Assembly (NCBI GenBank): GCA_947247005.1
Contig: OX365949.1
Location: 21,085,130-21,149,129, forward strand
Direction of reading: 5' to 3'
DNA length: 64,000 nt
Origin: Spisula solida
Taxonomy: Eukaryota > Mollusca > Bivalvia > Venerida > Mactridae
The position numbers and the translations under genes are program-made. Every line of letters starts with the position of its first letter. Position 1 is the stretch's first letter. Of this stretch, positions 23,703 through 35,332 are shown in pieces. A model generated the notes under the pieces. The model did no database searches. It was not told where the DNA came from and saw only the letters and a list, made by a program, of their open reading frames with translations.

Positions 23703-24495
23703 TACACACAAAGTATTGATCGTGAATTAAGCCAATACTATTCAAATATTCATCAAATGAACTGAACTGCTACAAGAATTGAATTCTTACAAACAATGAA
23801 AGCTTTTGTAATCTTAGAAAATCTTGGTAAGAAACACTATTTACAAACGGAGAGGTGCTATAGGATCGAAATTGGGGAGGAATTATGCGTTGGTTGCTAT
23901 ATGAGAAAGTGGCATGAGCGGCTGATGTAATGTTCAGTTAAACCTGTTTCTACAAACGATATTGGAGTTTGGACGGGCTCAATAAATCATTGAAAGAGTT
24001 AGCGGTGAATGCAGTGTTCATAGGAACATTAAGATAGAGCTAAGGTATAGCAAAATTAATATAGAATTTTGGATACAATGGTCACGATAGAGAACAGTAT
24101 CATATATACTGGCAGACATATGAGCAGAAGACAACGAACGCTCAACGCTCGCTTTTAACCAATTTCAAATGATGATGTGGGTAGCATTGTGGTTCAACAG
24201 CAAACTAGAAACACAGTCGTCAAAACATTTTATAACATGGAAGTTGCTGAATAACTTTCTGAAAAACTTGAAAGAAGCTCCAGAAATTCATAACTCTTCA
24301 AAATCCAAAACACACATTTTCAAAGGTTTTATACGGAGGCTCAAACAACAAGTTTGCTGGCCAATTCACTTGATGGTACATTAAGCATTAAAACATTTCC
24401 TCGCCTTCAAGTAACATCTTAAACCAACCCCGCTAAACGGATGCGAATTATCATAAGTGGCACTAGATCCGACACTATAAACTTTGTATACTGTG
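23703..24495. other. No supported gene
   Basis: A 71-codon frame at 24169-24384 has no recognisable features. Confidence 0.35.
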
Positions 24496-24502
24496 TGACC
24501 GT

Positions 24503-24582
24503 TGACGTCATGTGGTGCCGTTTGATTTTTAGACAGTTTTAGATTAAACTGTCTAAAAATCAAACGGCACCACATGACGTCA
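24503..24582. repeat. Perfect hairpin, 37-bp arms and 6-base loop
   Basis: TGACGTCATGTGGTGCCGTT (24503 on) is exactly mirrored to 24582 with loop TAGATT at 24540-24545. Imperfect pairing continues outside. Each arm starts with TGACGTCA, the CREB/ATF consensus. No mismatches in the arms, so it is young or maintained. Confidence 0.9.
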
Positions 24583-24594
24583 CAGGTTACACAG

Positions 24595-24805
24595 GTATTT
24601 CAGCTGCCTTACGGTTGAAACTAGGTCATTCAGCTATAGCATTCACCTTTTGGATTGCTGAATTTAAACAGCTGGACTTCGGGAGCTCATTTTCTCGTTC
24701 GGTTATATGTTGGGCATTGTGCCTTGTGTGTTTCTGTGCTAAGCTGGTTAAGTTGTGTGCTGTCTTCCCTGTCCGACTTTACATTATGTTTTTGAACTTC
24801 AAGTA
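24595..24805 (-). repeat. Dispersed repeat family B, copy 2
   Basis: Starts AACTAGGTCATTCAGCTAT-like and ends CTGTCTTCCCTGTCCGACTT, the reverse complement of copy 1. Confidence 0.7.
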
Positions 24806-24814
24806 AAACATGGT

Positions 24815-25450
24815 CCCCACCCAAAAGCTCACCTGTCACAAGCGACACGAGTGAGCTTTTGTGATCACTTTTTTTGTCCGTCGTCTGTCCGACAACAGTT
24901 TGCTTGTGTAGACACTAGATATCACAATTTTGACCCAATCTACATGAAACTTGGTCACAATGATCATCCCCACAAAGTCAAGGTTAAGTTTTATATTGGG
25001 TTATCCGGGGTCAAAAACTAGGTCACAAGGTCAAATCATAGAAAACATTTTGTAATCATTACTTATGATGTCACAATTTTGACCTAATCTTTATGAAACT
25101 CTTGTCACTATGATCATCTTGACAAAATCTCAAGTTTGATATTGGGTCTCCCGGTGTTAAAAACTAGGTCAAATCATAGAAAAAAATGTCTAGTCACTAC
25201 ATGTCCCAATTTTAGCACGATCTTCATGAAACTCTGTCACAATGATCATGTCAACTTAATCCACGTCAAGTTTGCTTTATGGTCAAAAAATTGTATAGTC
25301 ACTATATGTCATTATTTTGGCATAATCTTCAAAAACATCTAGGCCCTAGTTTGATATTGGGTCATCTGGGTAAAAAAACAAGGTCACTAAGGTCAAATCA
25401 TAGACAAATGTTATGTAGACACTTTTAAGAGGTCACAAGCTTTAAAAATA
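24815..25450. repeat. Old repeat with AGCTCACCTGTCACAAG start
   Basis: Begins at a palindrome-like AGCTCACCTGTCACAAGCGA. It continues as diverged units with TGAAACTTGGTCACAATGAT and AACTAGGTCACAAGGTCAAA, related to 17870-18520. Confidence 0.65.
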
Positions 25451-26527
25451 AGTTTTACATTTTATAAAACCTTACAGTATAAGCTTTTAAAACAAGCTTT
25501 AATGAACAAAATCGATCGAAAATTAGATTAATGTTTGATGATTTTCGACCGTTGATTGAATTTTTATTTGGTAAAAAACGGGATATTTTAAACTTACTTT
25601 TACGCGGAACGGATTCTTACTCGTCGCCGTGGATTTAATAACTAGGGTATCGTGATGAATGTTGTATTAATAGACAGGCATATATCTCTGCTTCATTACA
25701 AGCTTTAAATATTTAAAATCGGATAATAGATACGCAAATTATGAGGGCTTACATAAAGCAGGGTAGAATTTGACTAGTGCGTTTTACGCTTAACACGGTA
25801 ACATAGTTAAGCGGCAGCTTATTTACACCTTTTACATACGTTAATATAGAGTGTCATATACATTTAATTAACATACGTGATATAACTGAATAATGTGACT
25901 ACAATCACTACATACACGTTTTTCTGCCTCAGCTTTGTTTTGGATTTGTTTGGGCAATTTAATACGTGTGAAGTACAATCCTTTCTTTTCTGAGCTTGTA
26001 ATAAAAAATTTTTAATGTTCTTGCATTGTGTTTGTAGATTCTAGTTTTTCTTCTTCTGTTGTAGAATCAAGTAGGACCTTTCTCATTTTCTCACAAGCGC
26101 AAACATTTTCGTTTCAAGATGTAGCAATGAGATGGACATGCTTTATGTTGAATATTTTAAGGCACGAGATTCTGGTTCATTTTCAGAACAAACTTCATAT
26201 TTCTCGTCTACATATTTCATTGTAGGACCTATAGTTTAGCTATCAAAAGATAACAATTCCTATGAAGAAAAAAACTGAAAAAAATCTCGCTCGCTATGCT
26301 CGCTCAGGGCAATTCTAAATTATGATAACTTTATGTCAATCATCAGCCCTAGAAGTGCTAACTTAAACTTATATTTTCATATAAAGCTAATATAGCTTCT
26401 TTTCTCTATTTTTATTGTCATATTTTACCTGAGCAAAAATATGCTTTTGTGCGTGATCGCTCTAAAATGTCAGGGAAAACTGCTCTGTGGTCAGGGAAAA
26501 ATCAGGGAATTTTGTGTCACAATATTT
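25451..26527. other. No gene seen
   Basis: AT-rich. A tract with CTCGCTCGCTATGCTCGCTC at 26285 resembles sequence at 33160. Confidence 0.35.
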
Positions 26528-26645
26528 GTGGGAACCCTGTAACTAGGTCATTCAGATTTTTGTAACTGAAATGTTGTGCAAAGTCTCCGCCTTCAGACAG
26601 CTGGGCTTGAACTTTCGGGTACGAAGTTCATTTTCTCGTTCTTGT
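26528..26645 (-). repeat. Dispersed repeat family B, partial copy
   Basis: Holds the AACTAGGTCATTCAG half and a TTCATTTTCTCGTTC junction, then diverges. Confidence 0.5.
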
Positions 26646-26952
26646 TATGATTTGTTTCAAGTTTTCTAATATGTTGCCGCGACAACCATTTATCGATGAT
26701 TTAAAGTAAAGTATTAATAAAATTGCAGCTGAAAATATTTTTAGTTTTAGGCATGGCATTTTTTATGATGGAACATGAGTGATTGTTTCAGCTGCAATGG
26801 TTATCACAATGGTTCTAATTACAGGTGTTTTAGCCAATGGACTCACAAAACGATTAACAAGTTGGTTTTATTACTTGTTCAACAGGGCAAAGTATATCTT
26901 CAAGTGCAAATGGATAGCATAACCTAACAAAAATGTAGGTTTTTTTTTCAAT

Positions 26953-26958
26953 TTTATT
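26953..26958 (-). promoter_or_regulatory. Candidate poly(A) signal of the C1q gene
   Basis: AATAAA on the minus strand, about 35 bases past the C1q stop codon and followed by an A-rich stretch. Confidence 0.5.
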
Positions 26959-26991
26959 TCACACATACTTCACGCCAAATCTCCCAACAAT

Positions 26992-29900
26992 TTACATTCT
27001 ATGAATCAAGAAGCCAGAGAAAGCTGAATATTGGTATCCATCCAGTGATTCAACGGTTGAGAATTGGCCTTCGTTCTGTGCCCACACCTGATCGCCTTCG
27101 TTGAGGAGCAAGGAGGCCGTCATTGTGCTTGTATCGAAAATGCCCGGAGTTTGTGGTGTACCATGTGCTAGAGTATATACTTGCTGGGCGCCGTTCTTCA
27201 TTAAACTTAAAGACGCTGAATGGCTTGGAGTGTTAGTAAGAACAACAAAGAACGCGTACAACCCGAACACGGGAGCCGTGAAATGACCATTCTGTTTGTT
27301 GTAGGCGCCCCCGATGTTTGTAACTTCGTGATCGAATGCGATGTGCATGTGTGGAACCATGTTGGCAATTGTATTGGTTAGACTGGCTGTAAACGCAATT
27401 GGCTCGTTGTGAGAATGGGAGTTGGCCAGTGCTGCCAAATCTGACGTAGCATCTGTAAAATAACAAAACACATTGGGATTGGGCGGCTTTTATTAGGCCC
27501 ATATATTCACACATTATTATATAATGTTGATCTTGCTTTAGTAAATGATGTTGCTGAACTCACATGTACAACCTCTGTAGAACAACAACCTTTTTGAGCT
27601 TCAACTAGTGGCCGTTGTTTAAATGGTATCTGCTTACGGTATAAACATGTTTATATTATGTCATGTAATATGACCTTTGATTGGTTGAATAAAATATTCT
27701 TATTATATAATGTTGATTCCACTTTAGTAATAATAGTTATTGAACTTTGTTTACGTAGAATGTCTATATGAATCCATTTCAAAATTCGCAGGTTTTCTTG
27801 TCCTGATAGAATAACTTGCACATAAATATGACAAATGATAGTAAAACAATCATTATGTAAAGCTATATATACTCTATTTATAGTACCACTGCAAAACTTA
27901 ATGATTTGTCATCAGTAAATTTTTGTATTTGTGTTTTTACTGCCTACAACAGGGAAAAATGAATGTCCCAGTACCACAGTGTTATGCTTTTTATTAAAGT
28001 ATTTCATGTTGTCATGTGTTATGAGACAAAACTTGTATGTGCATTTTGATGGTGAATATTTATCAATATTCAGAAAATATATTGTAAACAAAAACATACA
28101 ATGAATATTGCAAAAATGTATGTTTTATGCATGTCCCATAGCTTTGTGTCTTTGGTGTAACGAAATCGATTAGGTACCTAATTTTATACCATGTTCCCCT
28201 AAAATACCAAAATACGAGGGGTGATCAAGAAGTTCGTATAATTTGCTTATAAATTATTTATTTTTAGTTAAATATTGATGAAACTACATTATCAGGATGA
28301 TCAATATGATTGAAGTTGATATATAGAACGGAATAAAAATCCGCCAACTTATGCGACAGTTAACGGTACCCTTGGCAACGCTACTACACGTGGTTGCCGC
28401 ACACCAAAATTAAGACATGTTTCATCTTTCGTTCCCCTGAAACAATGCCGTTTTTAAAGTATTGTGTGTGATTAAAATTCAGGCAAATATAACACGTCAT
28501 ACGTCAACGTCATATAGTCATTTCCATAGAATATGATGTTGTTTACTACATTCGCTATCAAATCAGCACTGTGTTTATCTGAACAGTCAATGAAACGGAA
28601 ACAACACCATGACGTCAACGGGTGACATTGGATTGAGGCGCGTTACAGAATGTTGCATGGGAATGTGAAAAAAACACTGACTGAAATCAATGAAAAGATA
28701 AAAATGTGCGATAATTTAAAAGCGTATAGTCCGGCAGTTACCAACATACAACGCAGACGATTCAAAATGCACAGAAGATGATCAATTGAAGTCAACACTA
28801 CAGTTCTTCCGTGTGTACATGAAAAGTGCGCGGAATCATCCAAAAAGACAGACGTAACACCATTAGACTGATAAGTCAGCGAACGCGAGAAATATCCTTT
28901 AACTATGTATGGGTTCTGTACGAAAGAGCTAGGTATGCGGAAAATCAGATATTCGTAGCCTTGTGTCGTGACTTCGTGGACGTGCTCCATACATTGGACC
29001 TACATTTCGTTTGACGTTATATGGCGTCGTTTAGTTCTCTAGTGTGCGGCGTCTATGCATAGTGGCTGTTTAGAAATCGTCGTAACTATGTAACTGTTTG
29101 ATGTATTTTTCTCATTTTTATAAGAGAGTTTGATAATGCATACAATATTGTTATGGTATTATTTATTATTCCTTATGATCAAAACAACACGATTCACAAC
29201 AAAAGTATACGAACTTCCCGATCAACCCTCGTATCTTCTTTACTTTGAGAGAGTTCCTCATCCTTCACAGAACAGCGATGAATGGTTTTTCATTTAATTT
29301 GTAAATGAAAATTTATAGACAATTCAATGTTTGTATCCCTGGTCGTACTTTATTCTTTGTCTTTGGTGTAACGCTGTTTATTATACTTTCAAAAGCATAT
29401 TTTTAAGAATAGTTCCACTTTTGGTTTAAGATATACATGTATGTATACAGTATTTTTGTAATGTCACTATCGAAGTGCTATAAACGATGTCTATGTTATG
29501 ATGATAACATCTCAAAAATGTCCGTGGTGTAACTGCCCATGGTGTAACAATTTGAATTTGTTACACCATGGACAAAATCAGTAAATTAACTATGAAGTTC
29601 GGAAATAAATTGACATTTTTAATTGCTCACGATTGCATTTCATTGACACCTATTTTTAAAGCAGATATGTGTTGCAAAAAGCATAATAATTTCCTTATAT
29701 TTTATAATAAAACTTATAAATGTAATATAGCTGTTACACCATGGACAATTTATTTAAGGAAATCAACCGGACTGTTCATACATGTCTTTTCTGTTTTTGC
29801 ATAGAGATATTGGGTAGCATGGTGTAACATATCTGTCTTGTGGTGTAACATATCTGTCCATGGTGTAACAATGTCCGTGGTGTAACAATGTAAATCAGGT

Positions 29901-31210
29901 TTTATGATATAATTGAAATAAAAACAGTCTTTACAATAGATGTATCTTAAAGATAGCCTGCCGGTAATGCTACATATATGAAAGAAAAAAGTAAACAAAA
30001 CTGTTTTATTTGTATTATATACAATACAAAGTAGTAGAAAATGTTCAGATTTGAAATTGGTGAATTGTTTTGCTATACAATTTCATGTGACCCATTCAAT
30101 TTACAGTTTCAGCAAAATTTATTCAGATATGAGTATTTTCCATACTATGTACTTGAAAATCAGCTAAATTCAGTTTGTTTAAAGAATTTATTTTTAAATT
30201 TCCTGATCGTTACACCAAAGACAATTTACTTAAGTGACTTTAAGTTTGAAGTTGAAGAACATATTTATTGTCTTAATTAAGAGTCGAAACTATAGATAAA
30301 TGTCCAAGAAGAGTTTGGACAATAACATTGTACAATTAAAACCATTGTATTTGACAACAAATATTTAAGAAATTGGGGAGGCTAAAAACCTGCGAATTTT
30401 GAAATTGACTCATATATACGAGTACTGTACAACCTAAGTTGAGCAACATGGGAACCACACATTTTGGCCGTTGTTTAATGGTTTATTATCTACAGGGGCT
30501 CAATCTAAAGTACGTATGAGCGTAAACATCGCCGTGTGGAGATAGATATATTAAGTGTTGTTGAAGAAATCGTTGCTTTACAAAGGGCCGTTCTGGAGAG
30601 GTCGTACTGTACCTAATTGTGTAATAAATGTCCATTATAATATTTTCAATTCATTATAAAATTACAGTAATGTTATTCATTTGTCCAAACAGAGTTCAAC
30701 CACCGACAAGATAAGTAACCTACATAATATTATAGAAGGATAATATACATATGGGAAATTATAAATGTGTTTCAGCTTTCAGCAGTTAAGTTTCTTTTTC
30801 TCGTTCGATTGTGTTGGGCCGTGTGCTTTTGGTACGTGTTCTTTCTGCTTTCCGTGCACAGCTGTTTCAGTTGAGTGCTGCCTTCCCTGTTAAATTAACT
30901 TTATTTTAAGCAGTACATTATGCGCACATGGCCACATTCGAGCATAGCTTGACATGATCATGTTAGTTTCTATTTGTGCTTCGTGAATGCTCCTCAATTT
31001 GTTCATGTATACATGTATCTATTCTATATCGTTTTGTAGTTACTTTAATTACGCATAAATAAGAAGTTTAAATGGCTCACTGAGTTGCTTCTGCATGTCT
31101 TTCATGGTTGTTTGCATATTCGACATCTGCAGCTTCAATGCATTCACTTCCTGCTCGAGTTGCGATGTGGTAATCTGCGCTCCATATCCACGGAAACACC
31201 CGGTAAACAG
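26992..31210 (-). CDS. C1q-domain protein with coiled-coil stalk (last two exons)
   Basis: Exon 31210-31081 encodes 43 residues with a heptad-like stalk (QITTSQLEQEVNALKLQMSN). It is bounded by an acceptor (ATTATAG) and a donor (GTGAGC). It joins in phase 1 to the last exon, 27452-26992 (152 residues), through a split Asn codon. That exon is a full C1q domain: AFTASLT at its start, IAFDHEVTNIGGAYN, GHFTAPVFGLYAFFV, then GDQVWAQ and YSAFSGFLI at the end. C1q domains trimerise and bind diverse ligands; in bivalves such secreted proteins act as recognition molecules. The exon with start codon and signal peptide was not found; it should lie beyond 31210. The stalk exon's frame and phase support the join, but transcript evidence is lacking. 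Confidence 0.8.
27765..30417. mobile_element. Inverted-repeat element with many TGGTGTAAC motifs
   Basis: The ends pair as CTATATGAATCC plus ATTTCAAAATTCGCAGGTTTT against the reverse complement at 30385-30417 (about 34 bp). Inside, TGGTGTAAC or its complement GTTACACCA occurs at roughly 28150, 29365, 29523, 29539, 29563, 29733, 29819, 29840, 29859, 29876 and 30210. No transposase was recognised. A mariner copy is inserted in it. Related non-identical sequence (TGTACAACCT ... GGCCGTTGTTTAA) lies outside both ends, near 27568 and 30425. Confidence 0.6.
28215..29231. mobile_element. Degenerate mariner-like transposon
   Basis: Termini CGAGGGGTGATCAAGAAGTT and, at the right, AACTTCCCGATCAACCCTCG form the inverted repeats, each flanked by TA. 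The sequence TACGAGGG-TGATC-AAGTTC is typical of mariner ends. The interior plus strand carries fragments (for example SPAVTNIQRR, RTREISFNYVWVLYERA) resembling the N-terminal part of a mariner transposase, broken by stops and frameshifts. No catalytic domain is left. Confidence 0.75.
30775..30905 (-). repeat. Dispersed repeat family B, copy 3
   Basis: Matches TTTCTCGTTCGATTGTGTTG and GAGTGCTGCCTTCCCTGTTA. Confidence 0.65.
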
Positions 31211-31764
31211 CTATAATATTCCAACTGTTTCTGCTCGAATCATGTCAGTAAGCCTAAGTTATATACACTGAATAATAGGGTTGTCGTTTGTAGTTGTCCT
31301 TACTTACTACTAATAGATAACGAATACGCTTCCAAATACGGTCTTATTGTCGAAGTAAAACGGGCCAAATTTTATCTATCCGTTTTCTTATTAAAATGTG
31401 ATCTCTTTGACTGATTTACGGCATGTCAAGCTTGACCTGTGTCGTCTTCTTTAGCCGTTATGATGGCCTACAACCGTTGCTTAAATATCCGCAATTAAAA
31501 CCAATGTAATAAAATTGCAGCTGACAACATTTATGTCGCATTATACGTGAACTTCTCTATATAGCCGTTATGATGGCCTACAACCCACCCGTGGCCAAAA
31601 CATCCGTTAATAAAACCAATACATGTGATAAAATTGCAGCTGACAACACGTTTGATGCATTACACATGACATAACTTCAATAAATTAATTTGAAGAAATA
31701 CGATTTTTTGCTAGTTTTGTCACATAATCCGACATGTACTCGTTTTCAATATGAAGACTCTTTT
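31211..31764. repeat. Short direct repeat pair, otherwise nothing
   Basis: AGCCGTTATGATGGCCTACAAC followed by AAAACCAAT and AAATTGCAGCTGACAACA occurs at 31454-31530 and again at 31564-31650. No gene was seen; the missing first C1q exon was looked for here without success. Confidence 0.6.
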
Positions 31765-32273
31765 ATGAATTTTTTAGTTCAGAAGAGGCCTATCTTGATC
31801 TTTATGAAATTTGGCGACAACGATCATCTCAACAAAATCATGGTCAAGATCACTATCGGGTCATCTAGGGTAACACTATGTCAAATCATACAAAAACATT
31901 TCGTAATCAGAAAAACCTAGAAAGTCACCTCACTCCAAATGACCCAGTATTGAACTTCACTTGGAAAATGTTTAGATGATCAGCGAAACCAAGTTTGATA
32001 TTGATTAGGTTAAGCAATTTACCTCTACTGACTACATAAGGTTTTTCAATTATTTGACCTTATGACCTAGTATTTGACCCTGGTTATCTCAATAATGAAC
32101 TCTACATTTTGTTGAGGTGATGATTGTGACCAAGTTTCATGAAGACAATACCAAAATTGTGACCTAGTGACTACACAAAGTTGTTCTATGATTTTACCTA
32201 GTTACCGTGTTTGGCCCAAGACTCAATATCGAAATTGGCCAGTGATTTTGTTAAGATGATCATTGTGAACAAG
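31765..32273. repeat. Old repeat interrupted by an insertion
   Basis: Sequence of the class at 17870-18520. It continues on the far side of the element at 34962 (CAAGTTTAATAAAACTCCGG). Confidence 0.65.
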
Positions 32274-34961
32274 CACTAGCGGATTTAGAGGGGGGGGCGC
32301 ACCCGGCGCGCGCCATCTCTAAAATCGCCGAAGCGTGGGTAATTTATCATATTTTGGATGTAAGAACAATATTAATATGCACTTTTTTTCGCTCGCATCA
32401 ATAAAACGATAATCAATTAATGGATTTTAATGTGAACTTAATGCTGTAAGCACAAAAAAGATATGGGACTGATTGGTAGCATGGTGCCAAACATCGGCTA
32501 CAGAAATGCCGAGATTCTTGCACATTAAAAATGTCCGACAAGTCATAAAAGATTAATACAGTTGGCTTGATTTTCTAATAAACCTGTCCTTTTCATTAAT
32601 AAAAGATATCACAGAATGCAGTTTACGAATTCCGTGGTTCTATTTAAAAGGTCACGAGGCAGAAAGCAACTGGACCCCCTAGTCGCTGGATCCCAAGTAT
32701 TTCACATTTCCACTTAAACAAACATGAAGCCCTGAAGTTCGCAGGGTATGCTGCTCAGATAGACATTGCATTTTTTTCGTGACGTTTTTATGCCCCCGTA
32801 TCGATAGATCGGGAGGCATATAGTGATTCACCTGTCCGTCCGTTCGTCCGTTCGTCCGTTCGTCCGTCCGTCCTGGTTAACCCAAATTGACCGTTTCTTC
32901 TAGCATCATTATGGCTTGCTACAAAGCTTCCAAACTTGCATGGATGTTGTATATGAACACTCTCCACCCACCTGTATCACCTAACCCCATTTTGACCTTC
33001 ACCTTGACCTAATTTTGGACTTATTTATAGACAAGGCTTCCACAGGGGGCATAAGCGTTTATTGAACGCAGTCTTGTTTCAGCAGCTATATTAGTTTAGA
33101 ATATTATCCAGTCGATTATCGTTAGTCCCGGCTATGCTGCTCATATAAACAACGATTTTTCTTGCTCGCTTCGCTCGCTGTAGAACTACGTAAATTCAAT
33201 GAAAGTTTTCGATTTACCAATGAGTTTGTTGGGTATGCTGCTCAAATAAACACTGATTATTTTCCAATTCTTACAATTACTATATCAGTGAATATTAATA
33301 TTAATAAGTGTGTGGTGTATGCTGCTGAAATAGATAATTGCATTTTTTCTTGCTCGCTGCGATCGCACAACCACTATCACTTAAGTTTGTCAAGTAGGGA
33401 ATGAGTATGAGGGATATGCTGCTCAAATAATTAATGCATATTTTCTTGCTCGCCCTGCTCCCACATTAATAAACTTTATCAATGAATATTAGGGAATTCC
33501 CAAAGGTCGCGAAGCGACCGGGGAATCCCCAGTAACGATTACATGCGAAAACGCACGATTGTTGTTGTAGTTTTGCATTCGCTAACGCCGTTATTTTTTT
33601 GACAGACCGGGTCTCTATGGTCACTAGGTAGACGGACTCTTGCTTCCGACTTCCGGTAGCAGGAATTTGATACCGAGAAATCGATAACCGTTCTTGATTC
33701 TATTTTTATTTTTTAAATGTAGAACATAAATAACAATCATAGTAAAATACCAGAATAAAACTATAATTAAATATTTATAGAATAAATTCATTATGCCAAA
33801 AAACCTTTAAATAAAAAAAAAAATCAGTCTTCCATGGTTGCTGTGCAACCCACCTAGATGGAAGACACTCTTTTCCATAGTTTTAGATGGGAAGCACTAT
33901 ATCCTAAATGTTTGGAAACGAAAATGGCAGCCATTTTATTGCCCGCTTCGGAAGGCAATTTTAACATTTTCAGTTCATAAACGATGCTTCAAACTGTTAT
34001 GAGACACATGATTACTCTGAGATTACGAAGTAAGTCGAGCGGGAATCGTTCAAATGTGCGAAATATCAACCAATCTTAAGAAAATATAATAAAAACGACA
34101 CATGTTCAGGTTACTTCTTTTTGCAAAGCGGTTACTTCCCTTTGCAATACAATTAATATAAAGTCCGTTTCGGGTCTTTACGTATCCCGACCGAACGGTG
34201 ATAATTCCACATGTAAAAATATTCGCTGGATAAAGGTCGCGAAAACTAATTAAATGTTGCTGTTGTCGTGATTGGATACAATAAAACCCGGAATTTTCCG
34301 TCTGAGTATCTTTTTATGTTTTGATGATTTGCAACAGAGTTTATTTAACAAGAAAAGGTGATTAAGATTAAAGATGTTTGATAATTAATCGTAATGTGAT
34401 TAATTGAAATGAAAATAGCCTTTTCTCTGGAACAAAAGTACTGTCTGATATGCTCATGCAACCCATTATAAAAAGGTAAAATATCAAATTAGGCCTTTTT
34501 GAAATCAGTTGTTATATATGTGTTTATATCTAATTATATGTAAACTAGTAACCCCTGAATTAAGTAGACCTAGAATTAAAACAAATTGAAAAACGTGCGT
34601 TATCCACAGACAGATATATTTTCATTTTTATCGGGCAACATTTTTATTTCTGCCAGTCCGAATGACTGAAAGCCTTTTAAAGTTTTCGCATCTGAACTTT
34701 AAAGCAAGAATGATAAATGACTTGAGCATTTTTTCGCTATGCCTTCCACGTGGTTCTGTCTGGGAGCCAAAGACTATAGTGTCAAAGACCTGATGGGAAA
34801 TTCCCTACTTGATGCAGTCCATTTGTTCATATTATAAGATAAAGAACGAAATTGTGTGGAATGCTTCTCAGAGCTTCGCTCGCACATTTTCTTGAGGGGG
34901 GATATCAATACATGAATGTACGCCCCCCCCCCCTTAACGCCAAATCCTGGATCCGCCCCTG
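32274..34961. mobile_element. 2.7-kb non-autonomous transposon with 5-bp target duplication
   Basis: The left end reads CACTAGCGGATTTAGAGGGG; the right end, inverted, reads CAGGGGCGGATCCAGGATTT. ACAAG lies outside both ends (32269-32273 and 34962-34966), and the host repeat reads continuously when the element is removed. No transposase was recognised. Inside are at least five GGTATGCTGCTCAAATA-like units (32744-33430), CTTGCTCGCTTCGCTCGCTG tracts and a smaller nested element at 32797-33083. Confidence 0.75.
32797..33083. mobile_element. Nested MITE of family C, single unit
   Basis: Begins TTTATGCCCCCGTATCGATA and ends GGGGGCATAAGCGTTTATTG. It has a GTCCGTCCGTTCGTCC tract and one interior unit (AACCCAAATTGACCGTTTCT ... 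TTGGACTTATTT). The same family occurs at 38000-39421 with an expanded interior. Confidence 0.75.
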
Positions 34962-35129
34962 ACAAGTTTAATAAAACTCCGGCCACAATTGTTTTCTATT
35001 GTTAACGGACGGACGGAGAGTGATCACTAAAAATAATCGCCTTGGTACGGAGAGCGACTTACGTCAAGTGCTACGGGTTAAACGTTTTACAGGGCACTAA
35101 ACCTATCAAACTGCGCTCGATAATAGTAA

Positions 35130-35245
35130 AAAGATAATATTAAGTCAAACAGGGAAGGCAACACTCAGCTTAACCAACGGAGCACAGAAACATAACAACT
35201 TACAAGACACAATGCATAACTGAACAAGTTATGATCCTCCCATGT
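35130..35245 (+). repeat. Dispersed repeat family B, copy 4
   Basis: AATATTAAGTCAAACAGGGA followed by GGCAACACTCAGCTTAACCA. Confidence 0.7.
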
Positions 35246-35332
35246 CCAAGCTGTCGAAATTCTAAACTTTAAAACCACATTACGACGCTTCATCACCAAA
35301 ATAGGATATGTCGTCATATATAAAAGATATGG

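Larger units (their letters stand above)
27453..31080 (-). other. C1q gene intron filled with transposon sequence
   Basis: The 3.6-kb intron contains a short duplicated tract (27510-27560 and 27703-27750, TTATTATATAATGTTGAT), an inverted-repeat element (27765-30417) and part of family B (30775-30905). Confidence 0.6.

Noticed and set aside
28643..28990. 115-codon minus-strand frame
   Set aside because: It is the antisense of the decayed mariner transposase.
30497..30597. Plus-strand exon encoding a coiled-coil-like VVEEIVALQRAVLE
   Set aside because: An acceptor and a donor are present, but the frame has a stop just before the helix, and it lies on the strand opposite to the C1q gene within repeat-rich sequence. 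Too weak to call.
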